From positions 310,001 to 374,000 of the forward strand of contig NZ_WWCS01000006.1 in assembly GCF_009857535.1 (NCBI RefSeq): a stretch of 64,000 nt of DNA, read 5' to 3'. Within the stretch, counting starts at the first letter, position 1. Every line of letters begins with the position of its first letter. Below the pieces are notes generated by a model. That model saw only the letters and a program-made list of their open reading frames with translations, did no database searches and was not told where the DNA came from. Both the position numbers and the translations under genes were made by a program. Shown here one piece after another: positions 1 through 8,779 of the stretch. Source of the DNA: Duganella margarita (GTDB lineage: Bacteria; Pseudomonadota; Gammaproteobacteria; Burkholderiales; Burkholderiaceae_D).

Positions 1-1181
1 GGCGGCGCGCTACCCATAATGGCTTTCAGGTTCGGCGCCTGGAAGAAGCCGAAACCGATACCGCACCACGCCATGCGCCAGCCGATATCGAACACGGTCG
101 GATTCGCCGGCAACATCACCATCGCCACCAGGCCCGACGACAGGATGGCGGTACCGATGCCGCCCAGCGCGCCGGGCGGATAACGGTCGCTCAGGCGGCC
201 GGCGATCGGCGCCATCACCGCCACCAGCACCGCCCATGGCGTCAGCAGGAAGCCGGTTTCAATCGGCGAGCGGCCCAGCGTATGTTCAAAATAAAACGGC
301 AGCGAGACAAACGCCAGGCCTTGTGCGGCGAAGGTGCACACCGCCGTCAACGCCGACAACGCGAACAGCGGTCGCTTGAACAGGTCCACCGGCAGCATTG
401 GCGCCGCATGGCCGGCCTGGCGGCGCAGCAGCAGGACAAACAGCACCAGCGTGGCGACCACCTCCGGCAGCAGTCGCTGCCAGCCTTCCTGGTGCGCGGC
501 GTCGCCGAAGGTGAGGATCAGCAGGCCGAAGGCAAGCACGTTGAGGATGGCCGTTGGCGCGTCGATTTTGTGGCTGGCGCGGTGGGTGTGCGGCAGCGCG
601 CGGCGGCCCAGCAGCACAGCGACGACGCCCAGCGGCACATTGATGGCGAACAGCCATGGCCACGAGGCCACTGCCAGAATCAGCGAGGCGGCGGTGGGGC
701 CAACCGCAAAGCCCACCGCCACCACCAGCGAATTGAGGCCGAAGCCGCGTCCATGCAGCTTGGCGGGGAAGATGGAACGCACCAGCGCGGTGTTCACCCC
801 CATCATGGCGGCGCCGCCGATGCCCTGGAACAGCCGCGCCACCACCAGCGACGGCAGCGACCAGGCCAGCGCGCAGGCCAGCGAGGCGGCGGTAAACAGG
901 GTCAGGCCGATCAGGCACACGCGCCGGTAGCCGATCACTTCGCCCAGTGCGGCAAACGGCAGCAGCGTGGCCACCATGGCCAATTGATAAACATTGACGA
1001 TCCAGACCGAGGCGGCGGGGGTGGTGCGCAATTGGTCGGCGATGGCGGGGAGGGCGGTGTTGGCGATCGCCGTATCGAGCGACGACATGCCGACGCCGAT
1101 GGCGACCGACAGCATGGCGAGCCAGCGCGCATCGGGCGGCAGGCCGTCGCGCGCAGCCAGCGCGCTATCTTGAGGGTTCAT
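1..1181 (-). CDS. MFS drug efflux transporter, DHA2-like (3' end outside window)
   Basis: An inner-membrane proton antiporter of the major facilitator superfamily, probably exporting drugs or other toxic compounds. The frame opens at ATG 1181 and stays open to the window edge, so about 393 residues are present and the C-terminal helices and stop are missing. After a short hydrophilic N-terminus comes SSLDTAIANTALPAIADQL, the helix-1 signature of the 14-helix DHA2 (EmrB/QacA) group. GEVIGYRRV follows, a variant of the loop 2-3 motif A. GFGFFQAPN near the window edge is another segment typical of the group. The gene lies 70 bp downstream of the hybrid kinase gene on the same strand. No membrane-fusion partner is visible on this side. 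The family is well supported; the substrate is unknown. Confidence 0.85.
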   Translation of the reverse strand, partial: MNPQDSALAARDGLPPDARWLAMLSVAIGVGMSSLDTAIANTALPAIADQLRTTPAASVWIVNVYQLAMVATLLPFAALGEVIGYRRVCLIGLTLFTAASLACALAWSLPSLVVARLFQGIGGAAMMGVNTALVRSIFPAKLHGRGFGLNSLVVAVGFAVGPTAASLILAVASWPWLFAINVPLGVVAVLLGRRALPHTHRASHKIDAPTAILNVLAFGLLILTFGDAAHQEGWQRLLPEVVATLVLFVLLLRRQAGHAAPMLPVDLFKRPLFALSALTAVCTFAAQGLAFVSLPFYFEHTLGRSPIETGFLLTPWAVLVAVMAPIAGRLSDRYPPGALGGIGTAILSSGLVAMVMLPANPTVFDIGWRMAWCGIGFGFFQAPNLKAIMGSAP

Positions 1182-1251
1182 GGAAAATCCGATGCAAGGT
1201 GAACTAAGCCTCTCATTGTCGCGGAAAACGCGAAACTTTGCTGGACTGCGC

Positions 1252-4074
1252 TCAGGTGCTGGCGCTGGCGCAGGCGCTGCGCAGGTCGGCGCAGGCCTTG
1301 TCCAGCGCCGCTTCGACGTCCGGCAGCATGTCGATCACTTCCACCAGGTCGCCCGCGCTGGCGGCGGCTTCCATCTCGTGGCACAGCGAATGCAGGTGCG
1401 TGGAGTTGAGGTAGCCCGCGCTGCCTTTCAGCGCGTGGATGGCCGCCGCCGCCGCGTTGCTGTTGCCGGCGACGACCGCCGCGCGCGCCGTCTCCAGCCG
1501 GCGCGGCGCTTCGTCCAGGAAGGCCTGGGTGATGCGCTGCATATGTTTGTGCGACAGGCCGGCCAGCGGCATGATCTGTACCGTGTCCGGCGCCGCCGCA
1601 GCGTGCTCGATGCCGAACTGCTCGTCCAGCGACGCGGTGCGATCGGCCGCCAGTTGCATGGCATCCGTGGGACGTAGCGGCCGGCCGCGGCTCAGGTGCT
1701 GGGCGATGACTTTTTCCACCTGGTCGTACAGCAGGCGCTCGTCGACCGGCTTGCTGAGGAAGCCGTCCATGCCGCCGGCCAGGTAGCGCGCGCGGTCATG
1801 GTCGCTGGCGTTGGCGGTCAGCGCGATGATCGGAATGGCCGGATCGAGCACGCGATAGTCTTCGCTGCCGCCGGCACGGATCAGGCGCGTGGCCTGCTCG
1901 CCGTCCATCATCGGCATGCGGCCGTCCATCAGCACCAGGTCATAGGCGGCGGTGCTCAGCGCGTGCAGCGCCTGCAGGCCGTTTTCCACGATGCGGATGT
2001 CGTGCCCCATGCCCTCCAGCAGCGTGCTGACGATGATCTGGTTGGTGCGCACGTCCTCGGCGCACAGCACGCGCAGGCGGTAGGCGTGATGCTCCTTGTG
2101 CGGCAGCGCGGTGGCGTCGACGGCCGGCGCCGCACCGAGTGCCAGCGGCAGCGTGACGGTGAAGGTGGAACCGGCGCCGACCCGGCTCTCGGCCATGATC
2201 GAACCGCCCATCAGTTCCACCAGTTCCTTGCAGATCGCCAGGCCAAGGCCGGTACCGCCATAGCGGCGCGTGGTCGAATGGTCGGCCTGCTCGAATTTCT
2301 GGAACAGGCGTGGCAGCGTGTCGGGGGGGATCCCGGGACCGGTGTCGCTGACGTCGAAGCAAATGCTGGCACGGCCGTCGGCCAGTTGCAGCGCTGCGGC
2401 GTCCAGCCGCACTTCGCCGCGGTCGGTGAACTTGATGGCGTTGCCCAGCAGGTTAAGCAGGATCTGGCGCAGGCGCGTCGGGTCGCCGCGCACGTAGCGC
2501 GGCAGGTCCAGCGCCAGGTCGGAGCGCAGCAGCAGGCTTTTGGCGTCGGCCTGCTGTTGCAGGATGCCGAGGGCGTCGTCGATCAGCGCGATCAGGTCGA
2601 AGTCCACGGTTTCGATGGACAGGCGGCCGGCGTCGATCTTGGAGAAGTCGAGGATGTCGTTGAGGATGGCCAGTAGCGACTCGCTGTTCTGCAAGCCGAT
2701 GCGCAAATACTCTTCGGTCCTGCCGCGCACTGACTGGTCGCGCATGGCGAACTTGATCATGCCGATCACGCCTGCCAGCGGCGTGCGGATGTCGTGGCTC
2801 ATCGCCGACAGAAAATCGATGCGGTGGCGGCTGACCACTTCCGCATGTTCCTTGGCTTCGGTCAGCTGGGCCGTGCGTTCGTTGACGCGCTGTTCCAGGT
2901 TGTTGCGCAGCAGGCGGATCTGGTCGGCCAGCGCAAACGCCAGCAGCACGCCGTCCAGCGTGCCGCCGAGGAGCGTGAACAGCTGCGCATTGCTGACCAG
3001 CGCCGGGATCAGGCCGACATTGGCCGGCAGGATGATCAGCCCTGGCACCATCAGCGCCACGAAGCCGAACACGAAAAAGCGCGCCGGGTAGTAGCCGCTG
3101 CGCCAGACGATGATGCCGGTGGTGAGCGCCATCGTCATCCAGATGGTGATGACGATGGTGGCGATGGTGTGGGCATAGCTCAGCGCCAGGAAGCAGCTTG
3201 GCAGCGTCACCAGCGGCAGTACGATGTTGACGCGGCTCAGCGCATACAGGCGCGGCGCGGTTTCCTTCAGCCGCAGGAAGGTGGTGTAGAACAGCGTGCT
3301 CAGTACCGGCAGCAGGAAGAACGGCACGTAGTGCCAGTGCAGGTTATGCCAGCCGAACAAGTCGGCCGACATATGGAAGGTCATGCCCCACGCCACCGCG
3401 TAGCACAGCACGTACAGCGAGTAGTACAGCGACGAGCGGTCGCGCGTGATCGAGTAGATGAAGAAGTTGAACACGGTGAGCGCCAGCAGCGCACCGAGCG
3501 CGCCGATGATCAGCACATTTTCCCTGGCCACCAGCTGCTGGTAGTCGGTGCGCGGCAGCACCGAGAACACCGGCGTGCGCGCATAGTAGGGACTGGAGAA
3601 GCGGATCAGCACCTGGTAGCGCTGGCCCGGTTGCAGGTCGATGTCCTTGCCGTAGTGGAGCAGGTAGGCATGCGGCTGGCGGTAGCCGGTCATCATCTGG
3701 TGGATGCTGCCGTCTTCGTTGTAGATCTGGATGTCGACCAGATCGATCAGCGTGTCGTTCGGGTCGATTACCCAGTGCTGCTGGCGGCTGTCGTTACGCA
3801 GCTCTGCATACAGCCAGTAGCCGCCGCCCAGCAGATTGACCTTGGCCGCAGGCGTGAGCTTGGCCAGCATGGCGGGCAGGCCGGCCGCAGTGACAGGATA
3901 GGGTTCGCCATTGTCGGCATACAGCCGGCCGGCCTTGGCCAGGTCGATGCTGGCGCCGGTCAGCGCGATGGGCGCGGCGGTGCTGCTGGCATGCGCGCAC
4001 ATCGCCAGCAGCAGGAGCAGGGCATAGCGACGCAGGTACGCGGTGAAGCTGTAGATCTTGCTCGCTTTGCTCAT
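1252..4074 (-). CDS. 7TMR-DISM hybrid histidine kinase with REC and HPT domains
   Basis: A membrane sensor kinase of 940 residues with a complete internal phosphorelay. A signal peptide (about 1-34) is followed by a periplasmic 7TMR-DISMED2-like domain (about 35-175), a seven-helix 7TMR-DISM membrane block (about 185-390) and a coiled coil. The kinase core has the phospho-accepting His427 in SAMSHDIRTPLAG and ATPase boxes LLNLLGNAIKF, DTGPGIPP and [15 protein letters not shown] receiver domain has its acceptor Asp in LVLMDGRMPMMDG, and a C-terminal HPT domain has its histidine in IHALKGSAGYLN. In this family the DISMED2 domain is thought to bind carbohydrates or other periplasmic ligands. No cognate regulator is adjacent; the MFS gene lies directly downstream. 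The ribosome-binding site is weak, but the signal peptide fits the ATG at 4074. Confidence 0.92.
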   Translation of the reverse strand: MSKASKIYSFTAYLRRYALLLLLAMCAHASSTAAPIALTGASIDLAKAGRLYADNGEPYPVTAAGLPAMLAKLTPAAKVNLLGGGYWLYAELRNDSRQQHWVIDPNDTLIDLVDIQIYNEDGSIHQMMTGYRQPHAYLLHYGKDIDLQPGQRYQVLIRFSSPYYARTPVFSVLPRTDYQQLVARENVLIIGALGALLALTVFNFFIYSITRDRSSLYYSLYVLCYAVAWGMTFHMSADLFGWHNLHWHYVPFFLLPVLSTLFYTTFLRLKETAPRLYALSRVNIVLPLVTLPSCFLALSYAHTIATIVITIWMTMALTTGIIVWRSGYYPARFFVFGFVALMVPGLIILPANVGLIPALVSNAQLFTLLGGTLDGVLLAFALADQIRLLRNNLEQRVNERTAQLTEAKEHAEVVSRHRIDFLSAMSHDIRTPLAGVIGMIKFAMRDQSVRGRTEEYLRIGLQNSESLLAILNDILDFSKIDAGRLSIETVDFDLIALIDDALGILQQQADAKSLLLRSDLALDLPRYVRGDPTRLRQILLNLLGNAIKFTDRGEVRLDAAALQLADGRASICFDVSDTGPGIPPDTLPRLFQKFEQADHSTTRRYGGTGLGLAICKELVELMGGSIMAESRVGAGSTFTVTLPLALGAAPAVDATALPHKEHHAYRLRVLCAEDVRTNQIIVSTLLEGMGHDIRIVENGLQALHALSTAAYDLVLMDGRMPMMDGEQATRLIRAGGSEDYRVLDPAIPIIALTANASDHDRARYLAGGMDGFLSKPVDERLLYDQVEKVIAQHLSRGRPLRPTDAMQLAADRTASLDEQFGIEHAAAAPDTVQIMPLAGLSHKHMQRITQAFLDEAPRRLETARAAVVAGNSNAAAAAIHALKGSAGYLNSTHLHSLCHEMEAAASAGDLVEVIDMLPDVEAALDKACADLRSACASAST

Positions 4075-4176
4075 TCGTGGTCCGTGCGCCGGCTGTCCAT
4101 GGTAGGTGGTGGTGTCATTTTAAACGAGAACTTAGTGCTTTGGTATGATGGCGGCTTTGCTCTTGAGGACGATATC

Positions 4177-4806
4177 TTGCTTATCTCACCAGAACAGTTC
4201 ATCGGATTCCTCGGCGCGGCGCTGCTGATCACCATTTCGCCGGGGCCCGACAACCTGATGGTTCTCAGCGTTGGCATGACACGCGGCCGCCGCCAGGGGA
4301 TGATGTTTGGACTGGGCTGCGCGCTGGGGTGCCTGAGCCATACGGTATTGGCCGCGCTGGGCGTGAGCGCCTTGATCAAGGCGTCGCCGCTGGCGTTTGG
4401 CGCCTTGAAGCTGCTCGGTGGCGGCTATCTGATCTGGCTCGGTTACGGCGCCTTGCGCAGCCGTGGCGGTGCACGGGTGGAGGGCGCTGGATTGCCCGAT
4501 GAAAGTCTGCGCAAGCTGTTCGCCAAGGGACTGTTCGCCAACATGATCAATCCGAAGGTGGTGTTGTTCTTCCTGTCGTTTTTGCCGCAGTTTGTGGTGG
4601 CCTCGCGCGGCGACGCGGCGTGGCAGACGGCGCAACTGGGTCTGCTGTTCACGGCGCAGGCGGTGGTGCTGTTTGGACTGCTGGGCTATTTTTCCGGCGC
4701 GGTGGGGGCGTGGATCAATCGCACGCCGAGCGCGGGCAAGTGGATGGACCGGGTGGCCGGTGCGATTTTCGTCGGCCTCGGTTTGCGCCTGATTATCGCC
4801 CGCTAA
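4177..4806 (+). CDS. LysE/RhtB family amino-acid exporter (TTG start)
   Basis: An inner-membrane exporter of about 209 residues, the usual size for the LysE/RhtB family, which exports amino acids such as lysine, threonine or homoserine lactone. The family signature SPGPDNLMVLSVG sits near the N-terminus, and NMINPKVVLFFLSFLPQF is the conserved mid-protein segment. About six hydrophobic segments are visible. I chose TTG at 4177 because GAGG (4165-4168) sits 8 bases upstream and the protein then opens with LISPEQFIGF, the normal family N-terminus. The upstream in-frame ATG at 4099 would add 26 residues of non-family sequence and no good ribosome-binding site. The gene is divergent from the 7TM kinase. 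A TATGAT hexamer at 4144-4149 could be its -10, but the -35 is poor. Confidence 0.85.
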   Translation: MLISPEQFIGFLGAALLITISPGPDNLMVLSVGMTRGRRQGMMFGLGCALGCLSHTVLAALGVSALIKASPLAFGALKLLGGGYLIWLGYGALRSRGGARVEGAGLPDESLRKLFAKGLFANMINPKVVLFFLSFLPQFVVASRGDAAWQTAQLGLLFTAQAVVLFGLLGYFSGAVGAWINRTPSAGKWMDRVAGAIFVGLGLRLIIAR

Positions 4807-4905
4807 AAAAAACTTTGATCGGGAAGGCGTGATGTCATCAGGGCGTCATGCATGGCTGAGATACTGGCTTTGCTCTTTCAAGTCTCTCCCGATTTGAAAC
4901 TTTTG

Positions 4906-4939
4906 GCCCGCGCCTCGCGAAGTGCGCGGGCTTTTTTTT
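4906..4939 (+). terminator. Rho-independent terminator after the LysE gene
   Basis: An eight-base-pair GC-rich stem (GCCCGCGC at 4906-4913 with GCGCGGGC at 4924-4931) has a 10-base loop and is followed by eight T residues. It reads rightward. It stops transcription from the LysE side, or from a short transcript starting in the 100 bases after that gene. It ends where the oppositely oriented YceI-like gene ends. Confidence 0.85.
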
Positions 4940-5636
4940 ATCTGGCGGTCAGGTCGAAGCGCAGCTCCATCGGGTCCAGCACGGACATGGCGCCACCCAT
5001 GACGGAAAACGGCGTCAGGCCGAAATCGGTCTGCTTCAGCTGGACCGTGCCTTTGACGCTGATGACGCCATTTTCTTCGCGCAGTTCGACCGGAATGGCC
5101 AGCGTGCGGGTGACGCCGTGCAGCGTGATGGCGACTTGCAGCGGCTGGCCGGCGGCGCGGCGTTCCACGTGCACGGTGACCAGCGGATAGCGGTCGGCAT
5201 CCAGCACTTTCGTCAGCATGTTGTGTCGCGTGCCTTCGATGGCGTCGGCGGACGGCTGCTTTTCCATGCCGGCGATGCGGCGCAGGTCTGCTTCATCTAT
5301 TTTCATCTCATCGAGACGAAACTGGAAATCCGCTACATTGCGCAATGGAGCAACCGTGCCTGTTACCGTATGGCTGGCGACCACGTGGTCATGGCCCAGC
5401 CGCGCCAATATGCCGCCGCGCCGCACAGTGACGGCGATCAGCGATTGGGCGGTATCGATGCGCAGTAGCGGGCCGGCGTCCGGCAGGGCTGGCGCGGCGG
5501 GCGGCGTGACAGCTGGCGGCGTCTGGGCGACAGCAGGCGCGGTCGCGGGCGCGCTAGTTGGCGGCGGCAACTGCGTGCAAGCGCTCAGCGCACAGAGTGC
5601 TGCGCATATTGCGGAGGTTAATTTAGTGTGCGTCAT
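4938..5636 (-). CDS. YceI-like lipoprotein
   Basis: A 232-residue envelope lipoprotein. The start at 5636 gives a lipoprotein signal peptide ending in the lipobox LSAC. A Pro/Ala-rich linker of about 40 residues follows, then a domain resembling YceI, a beta-barrel fold that binds isoprenoid or other lipophilic molecules in the periplasm. Typical YceI-type features are the opening RIDTAQSLIAVTVRRGG, the mid-domain segment GTRHNMLTKVLDADRYP, the phrase LHGVTRTLAIPV and the closing TDFGLTPFSVMGGAMSV. The match is to the fold; key ligand positions cannot be judged here. A further ATG at 5687 would only add residues before the signal peptide. The gene stands alone. Confidence 0.75.
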   Translation of the reverse strand: MTHTKLTSAICAALCALSACTQLPPPTSAPATAPAVAQTPPAVTPPAAPALPDAGPLLRIDTAQSLIAVTVRRGGILARLGHDHVVASHTVTGTVAPLRNVADFQFRLDEMKIDEADLRRIAGMEKQPSADAIEGTRHNMLTKVLDADRYPLVTVHVERRAAGQPLQVAITLHGVTRTLAIPVELREENGVISVKGTVQLKQTDFGLTPFSVMGGAMSVLDPMELRFDLTAR

Positions 5637-6000
5637 TTGGCCGTCATATTGTCCAATTATTATCGCTCCGCTGGCGAAAGCTTGCACCGTCCGACCCCGC
5701 GCCCAAGATGGCGCGGATGCTCACGGTGCATGGCTCAGCAGGCTGGCCGGTGGCCTCAAACACCGGCACCATTACGCCATCCCCGGTACTTTAATGAAGT
5801 TCTAAGCCTGCGATTTACGATCGATGGCAAAGTAGAACCCATAGCGCGAGGTGAAGCCCAGCGCCAGGTTGCCGGACCTATAACGCCCGGCACAATTTTA
5901 GTTCAGACGACACCATAGTCGGCGGACAACCAGACATCCCCACGCTTTCGAGCGTTTTGCAACCAGCAACATCTCACGATGCTGCTGGTTTTTTTTGCCT
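5637..6000. other. 364-bp intergenic region with strong hairpins; possible small RNA
   Basis: I see no convincing protein gene here. It contains a two-part hairpin (outer arms TGCACCGT 5683-5690 and ACGGTGCA 5723-5730; inner arms CCGCGCC 5697-5703 and GGCGCGG 5710-5716, with a symmetric 6x6 internal loop) and a second hairpin (GCCGGTG 5746-5752 with CACCGGC 5761-5767). It ends in a rightward terminator at 5961-5996. Both flanking genes run leftward, so nothing obvious explains a rightward terminator. Tested by eye against tmRNA, RNase P RNA, SRP RNA and 6S RNA, it matches none of them. On the minus strand, 5802-5888 could encode a short outer-membrane-like C-terminus, perhaps a gene remnant. 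Confidence 0.3.
5961..5996 (+). terminator. Rho-independent terminator, rightward, without an obvious upstream gene
   Basis: Arms AACCAGCA (5961-5968) and TGCTGGTT (5983-5990) pair over 8 bp. The stem continues after one mismatch with CATC/GATG and closes on a TCAC loop. A run of eight T residues follows. There is no matching A run on the left, so it works only rightward. It lies just past the 3' end of the leftward aminopeptidase gene. Confidence 0.8.
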
Positions 6001-8658
6001 TTAGCCGGCGTGCTGCTTCAACCACGCGTCAATCTGCGGCAGACGCTTGGTGCGCACCTTGATGCGGTACTCGATCGCCGCAATCGCCTGCTTGGTATCG
6101 CCTTGCGCATCGGCCGGCAGGTACTGCCTGGCGTAAGCCTGCAGCTTGCCGATCATGGCCGGATCGGCCGAACGTCCGCCCAGACCAGGGAAGTAGCGGC
6201 TGCGCGAGGCGCCATCAACGATCTTGTCGATCTGGTCGCGGTGCGAGATGGCGAAGTCGAACGCCAGGTCCGGGTGGTTGCTGGCCACGTGGCTGATAAT
6301 CGACGCGCCGGCAGTAGCGCCCGGTTCATCGGTCAGGGCCAGGTCAAGCGCCCGTTGCGCCTGCGCCTTGTCGCTGGCGGAACCCAGCAGGTCATACATC
6401 TGCGCCTTGATCATGTTCGACTGCTCGGCCTTGGCGGCGGCGCGCATCTGGTCCCAGGTGGCGGCATCCGCGCTGGCGGCGATCACGCTCAGGATCGGAC
6501 GGCGCAGCGCTGCCGGCATGGCCGATTTGTCGGTGGCGGAAGCGGCATAACGGCGGCGCGCTTCGGCGATCACGCTGTCGTCGCCCACTTCGCCCAGCGC
6601 GCGGATCAGCGTTTCGCGCAGATTGGCCACCGGCGCCGCTTCATCCTTGGCGGCGGTCCAGCCGATGCGGGCAAATACTGGCGCCAGGCGTGCACGCGCG
6701 AAGCGGTCCAGCGCCGCGCGCTGTTCCGGCTTGCTTTCGTAGCTGTCGTGCAGGCCGGCCAGTACGCCGGCGATCTTCTGCCACACTTGCGGCGCTGCGT
6801 CCACCGGTGCGCTGTTGGCCAGGTCGAGGAAGCTGGAGGCCGGCATCAGGCCGGCCATGCCCAGCGCCCAGCTGTCCGACAGCAGGCCCAGTTGGTCGAT
6901 GGTCGGCATGGTGGCGAAGCCCTTCGCCAGCGCGCCAAAGGCCTTGTCGGTGTACAGCGTGCGGTAGTAGCCACTCTGGCCGGCGTTGACCAGCACCGCG
7001 CCGCAACCAGGCAGCGTCATGCTGGCCTTGCCGCCGCTGACCACGGTGCGCACGGTGGCGCCGCCGACGGTCTGCGCGATCACGGGCACGCGCCAGCTCA
7101 GTGGCTTCTTGTTTTCCTTGTCTTTGCTGAATTCACCCTGCGTCAGCTGGATGGTGGTCTTGCCATCCTTGCACACGGCATCGGCCACGCGGATCAGCGG
7201 CACGCCAGGTTGCAGCGTGAAGTCGTGGGCAATCGCGGTCACCGGCTTGTGCGCTGCCTTTTCCACTTCGCGCCACAGGTCGTCGGACACGGTGTTGCCA
7301 TAGGCGTGCTTGGCGATGTAGCTGCGCACGCCGGCGCGCCAGCCTTCTTCGCCCACATAGTTTTCCAGCATGCGGATTACCGATTCGCCCTTGCTGTAGG
7401 TGATGTTGTCGAATGCCTGGCTGGCTTGTTCGACGGTGGCGATGTGCTGCACGATCGGGTGGGTGGTGGCCAGCGCGTCCTGCTCCATCGCGCCTTCGCG
7501 GGTACCGACCGCGCGCAGTTCCCAGTTCCATTCAGGGTGCAGGCGGGTGGTGGTGCGCGACTCCATCCACGAGGCGAAGCCCTCGTTCAGCCAAAGGTCG
7601 TCCCACCAGGCCATGGTGACCAGGTCGCCGAACCACTGGTGCGCCATTTCGTGCGCGGCCACCAGGAACGAGACTTCCTTGTCCGACTGCGTGGCGACGC
7701 GCGGATCGAGCAGGATAGAATTCTCAAAGGTGAAGATAGCGCCCCAGTTTTCCATCGCGCTGAAGAACTGGCTGCGGCCTGGCGCGGCGATGTTGTCCAG
7801 CTTAGGCAGCGGATATTTGACGCCGAAGTAGTCGTTGTATTCTTTCAGCACGTCGCGCGACGATTCCAGCGCAAACTGGGCCTGGCCCAGCGCACCTTTC
7901 TGGGTGATCACGCCCAGCTCCACGCCGTCCTGCACGGCGGTGGCGCGGTCAAATTCGCCCAGGCCGAAGAACAGCAGGTAGGTCGACATTTTTGGCGAGG
8001 TGGCAAAGCGCACCAGTTCGCGGCCGTCCGCCAGCTTGGTGGTGGAGCTAACCGGCATATTGGACACGGCCATCTGGCCGGCAGGGACAGTGGCCTCCAG
8101 CGCGAAGGTGGCCTTGTAGAACGGCTCGTCCCACGATGGGATCATGCGGCGCGCGTCGGAGTTTTCAAACTGGGTGTACAGGGCGCGCTTTTTGGCGCCG
8201 CCGTTGTCGTAGTCGAGCGAGAACAGGCCGGAGGCCTGGGTTCCGATCACGCCGGTATAGTCCAGTTTGAGCTGGTAGCTGCCGGGTTTCAGGGTGTCTG
8301 CAAAATGGAAGGTGACGGTCTGCTTGTCGGCGTCGATGTCGGTCTTGCTGGCGGCTTGCTGCGGTTTGCCCGGGCCGGCGCTGATGGCGGCGGCGCTGAA
8401 TTTCAGGTCGGCGGCGTTCAGCGTCAGGCTGCTGGTGGCTTGTTTGACATCGAGCGCGATGGTCACGCTGGCGCTAAAGCTGCTGTTGGCGGCGTCTGGC
8501 GTCAGCGACACGGCGTAGTGCGTCGGCACGGCGGTGCGGGGAAGCTGGGTGGTGACCTGCGTAACTTTGGCGGCAGGGGCAGCGGCGACCAGGGTAGGGG
8601 CGCCGGCGGACAATCCCAGCAGCGCCATGACGGCGAGCGAAATCAAACTGCGTTGCAT
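6001..8658 (-). CDS. Secreted M1 family metallo-aminopeptidase
   Basis: A zinc aminopeptidase of 885 residues that removes N-terminal amino acids from peptides. The exopeptidase signature appears as SAMENWG near residue 300. The zinc site HEMAHQWFGD is near residue 336, followed by the third ligand in LNEGFASW. The long C-terminal helical (ERAP1-like) domain is complete. ATG 8658 is preceded by GAAGGA at proper spacing and opens a clear signal peptide (MQRSLISLAVMALLGLSAGA), so the enzyme should be periplasmic or secreted, unlike cytoplasmic PepN. An upstream ATG at 8691 has no such support. The gene is monocistronic and divergent from the glutathione transferase pair. The M1 assignment is firm; physiological substrates are not known. 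Confidence 0.95.
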   Translation of the reverse strand: MQRSLISLAVMALLGLSAGAPTLVAAAPAAKVTQVTTQLPRTAVPTHYAVSLTPDAANSSFSASVTIALDVKQATSSLTLNAADLKFSAAAISAGPGKPQQAASKTDIDADKQTVTFHFADTLKPGSYQLKLDYTGVIGTQASGLFSLDYDNGGAKKRALYTQFENSDARRMIPSWDEPFYKATFALEATVPAGQMAVSNMPVSSTTKLADGRELVRFATSPKMSTYLLFFGLGEFDRATAVQDGVELGVITQKGALGQAQFALESSRDVLKEYNDYFGVKYPLPKLDNIAAPGRSQFFSAMENWGAIFTFENSILLDPRVATQSDKEVSFLVAAHEMAHQWFGDLVTMAWWDDLWLNEGFASWMESRTTTRLHPEWNWELRAVGTREGAMEQDALATTHPIVQHIATVEQASQAFDNITYSKGESVIRMLENYVGEEGWRAGVRSYIAKHAYGNTVSDDLWREVEKAAHKPVTAIAHDFTLQPGVPLIRVADAVCKDGKTTIQLTQGEFSKDKENKKPLSWRVPVIAQTVGGATVRTVVSGGKASMTLPGCGAVLVNAGQSGYYRTLYTDKAFGALAKGFATMPTIDQLGLLSDSWALGMAGLMPASSFLDLANSAPVDAAPQVWQKIAGVLAGLHDSYESKPEQRAALDRFARARLAPVFARIGWTAAKDEAAPVANLRETLIRALGEVGDDSVIAEARRRYAASATDKSAMPAALRRPILSVIAASADAATWDQMRAAAKAEQSNMIKAQMYDLLGSASDKAQAQRALDLALTDEPGATAGASIISHVASNHPDLAFDFAISHRDQIDKIVDGASRSRYFPGLGGRSADPAMIGKLQAYARQYLPADAQGDTKQAIAAIEYRIKVRTKRLPQIDAWLKQHAG

Positions 8659-8779
8659 GCTTTTCCTTCGTAATGTTGGCCTTTTGGGCAAGCAAGCAAT
8701 CTACGGCGAAGTGCGGACGCTGTCAAATCCCAAATAGGATTATGATCTTGCTACGTTCACTTTGGCAGAAGGCACAGAC

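Noticed and set aside
2794-4176. Upstream extension of the LysE frame into the 7TM kinase region
   Set aside because: The extension is antisense to the kinase and does not resemble any exporter N-terminus; the family start coincides with TTG 4177.
5640-5990. tmRNA, RNase P RNA, SRP RNA or 6S RNA in the gap upstream of the aminopeptidase 3' end
   Set aside because: None of the conserved core sequences of these RNAs is visible on either strand.
5995-8673. Long open frame (about 890 codons) on the plus strand across the aminopeptidase gene
   Set aside because: It is the antisense shadow of a clear M1 peptidase in GC-rich DNA; its translation is low in complexity, rich in His, Arg, Gly and Gln, and has no domain.
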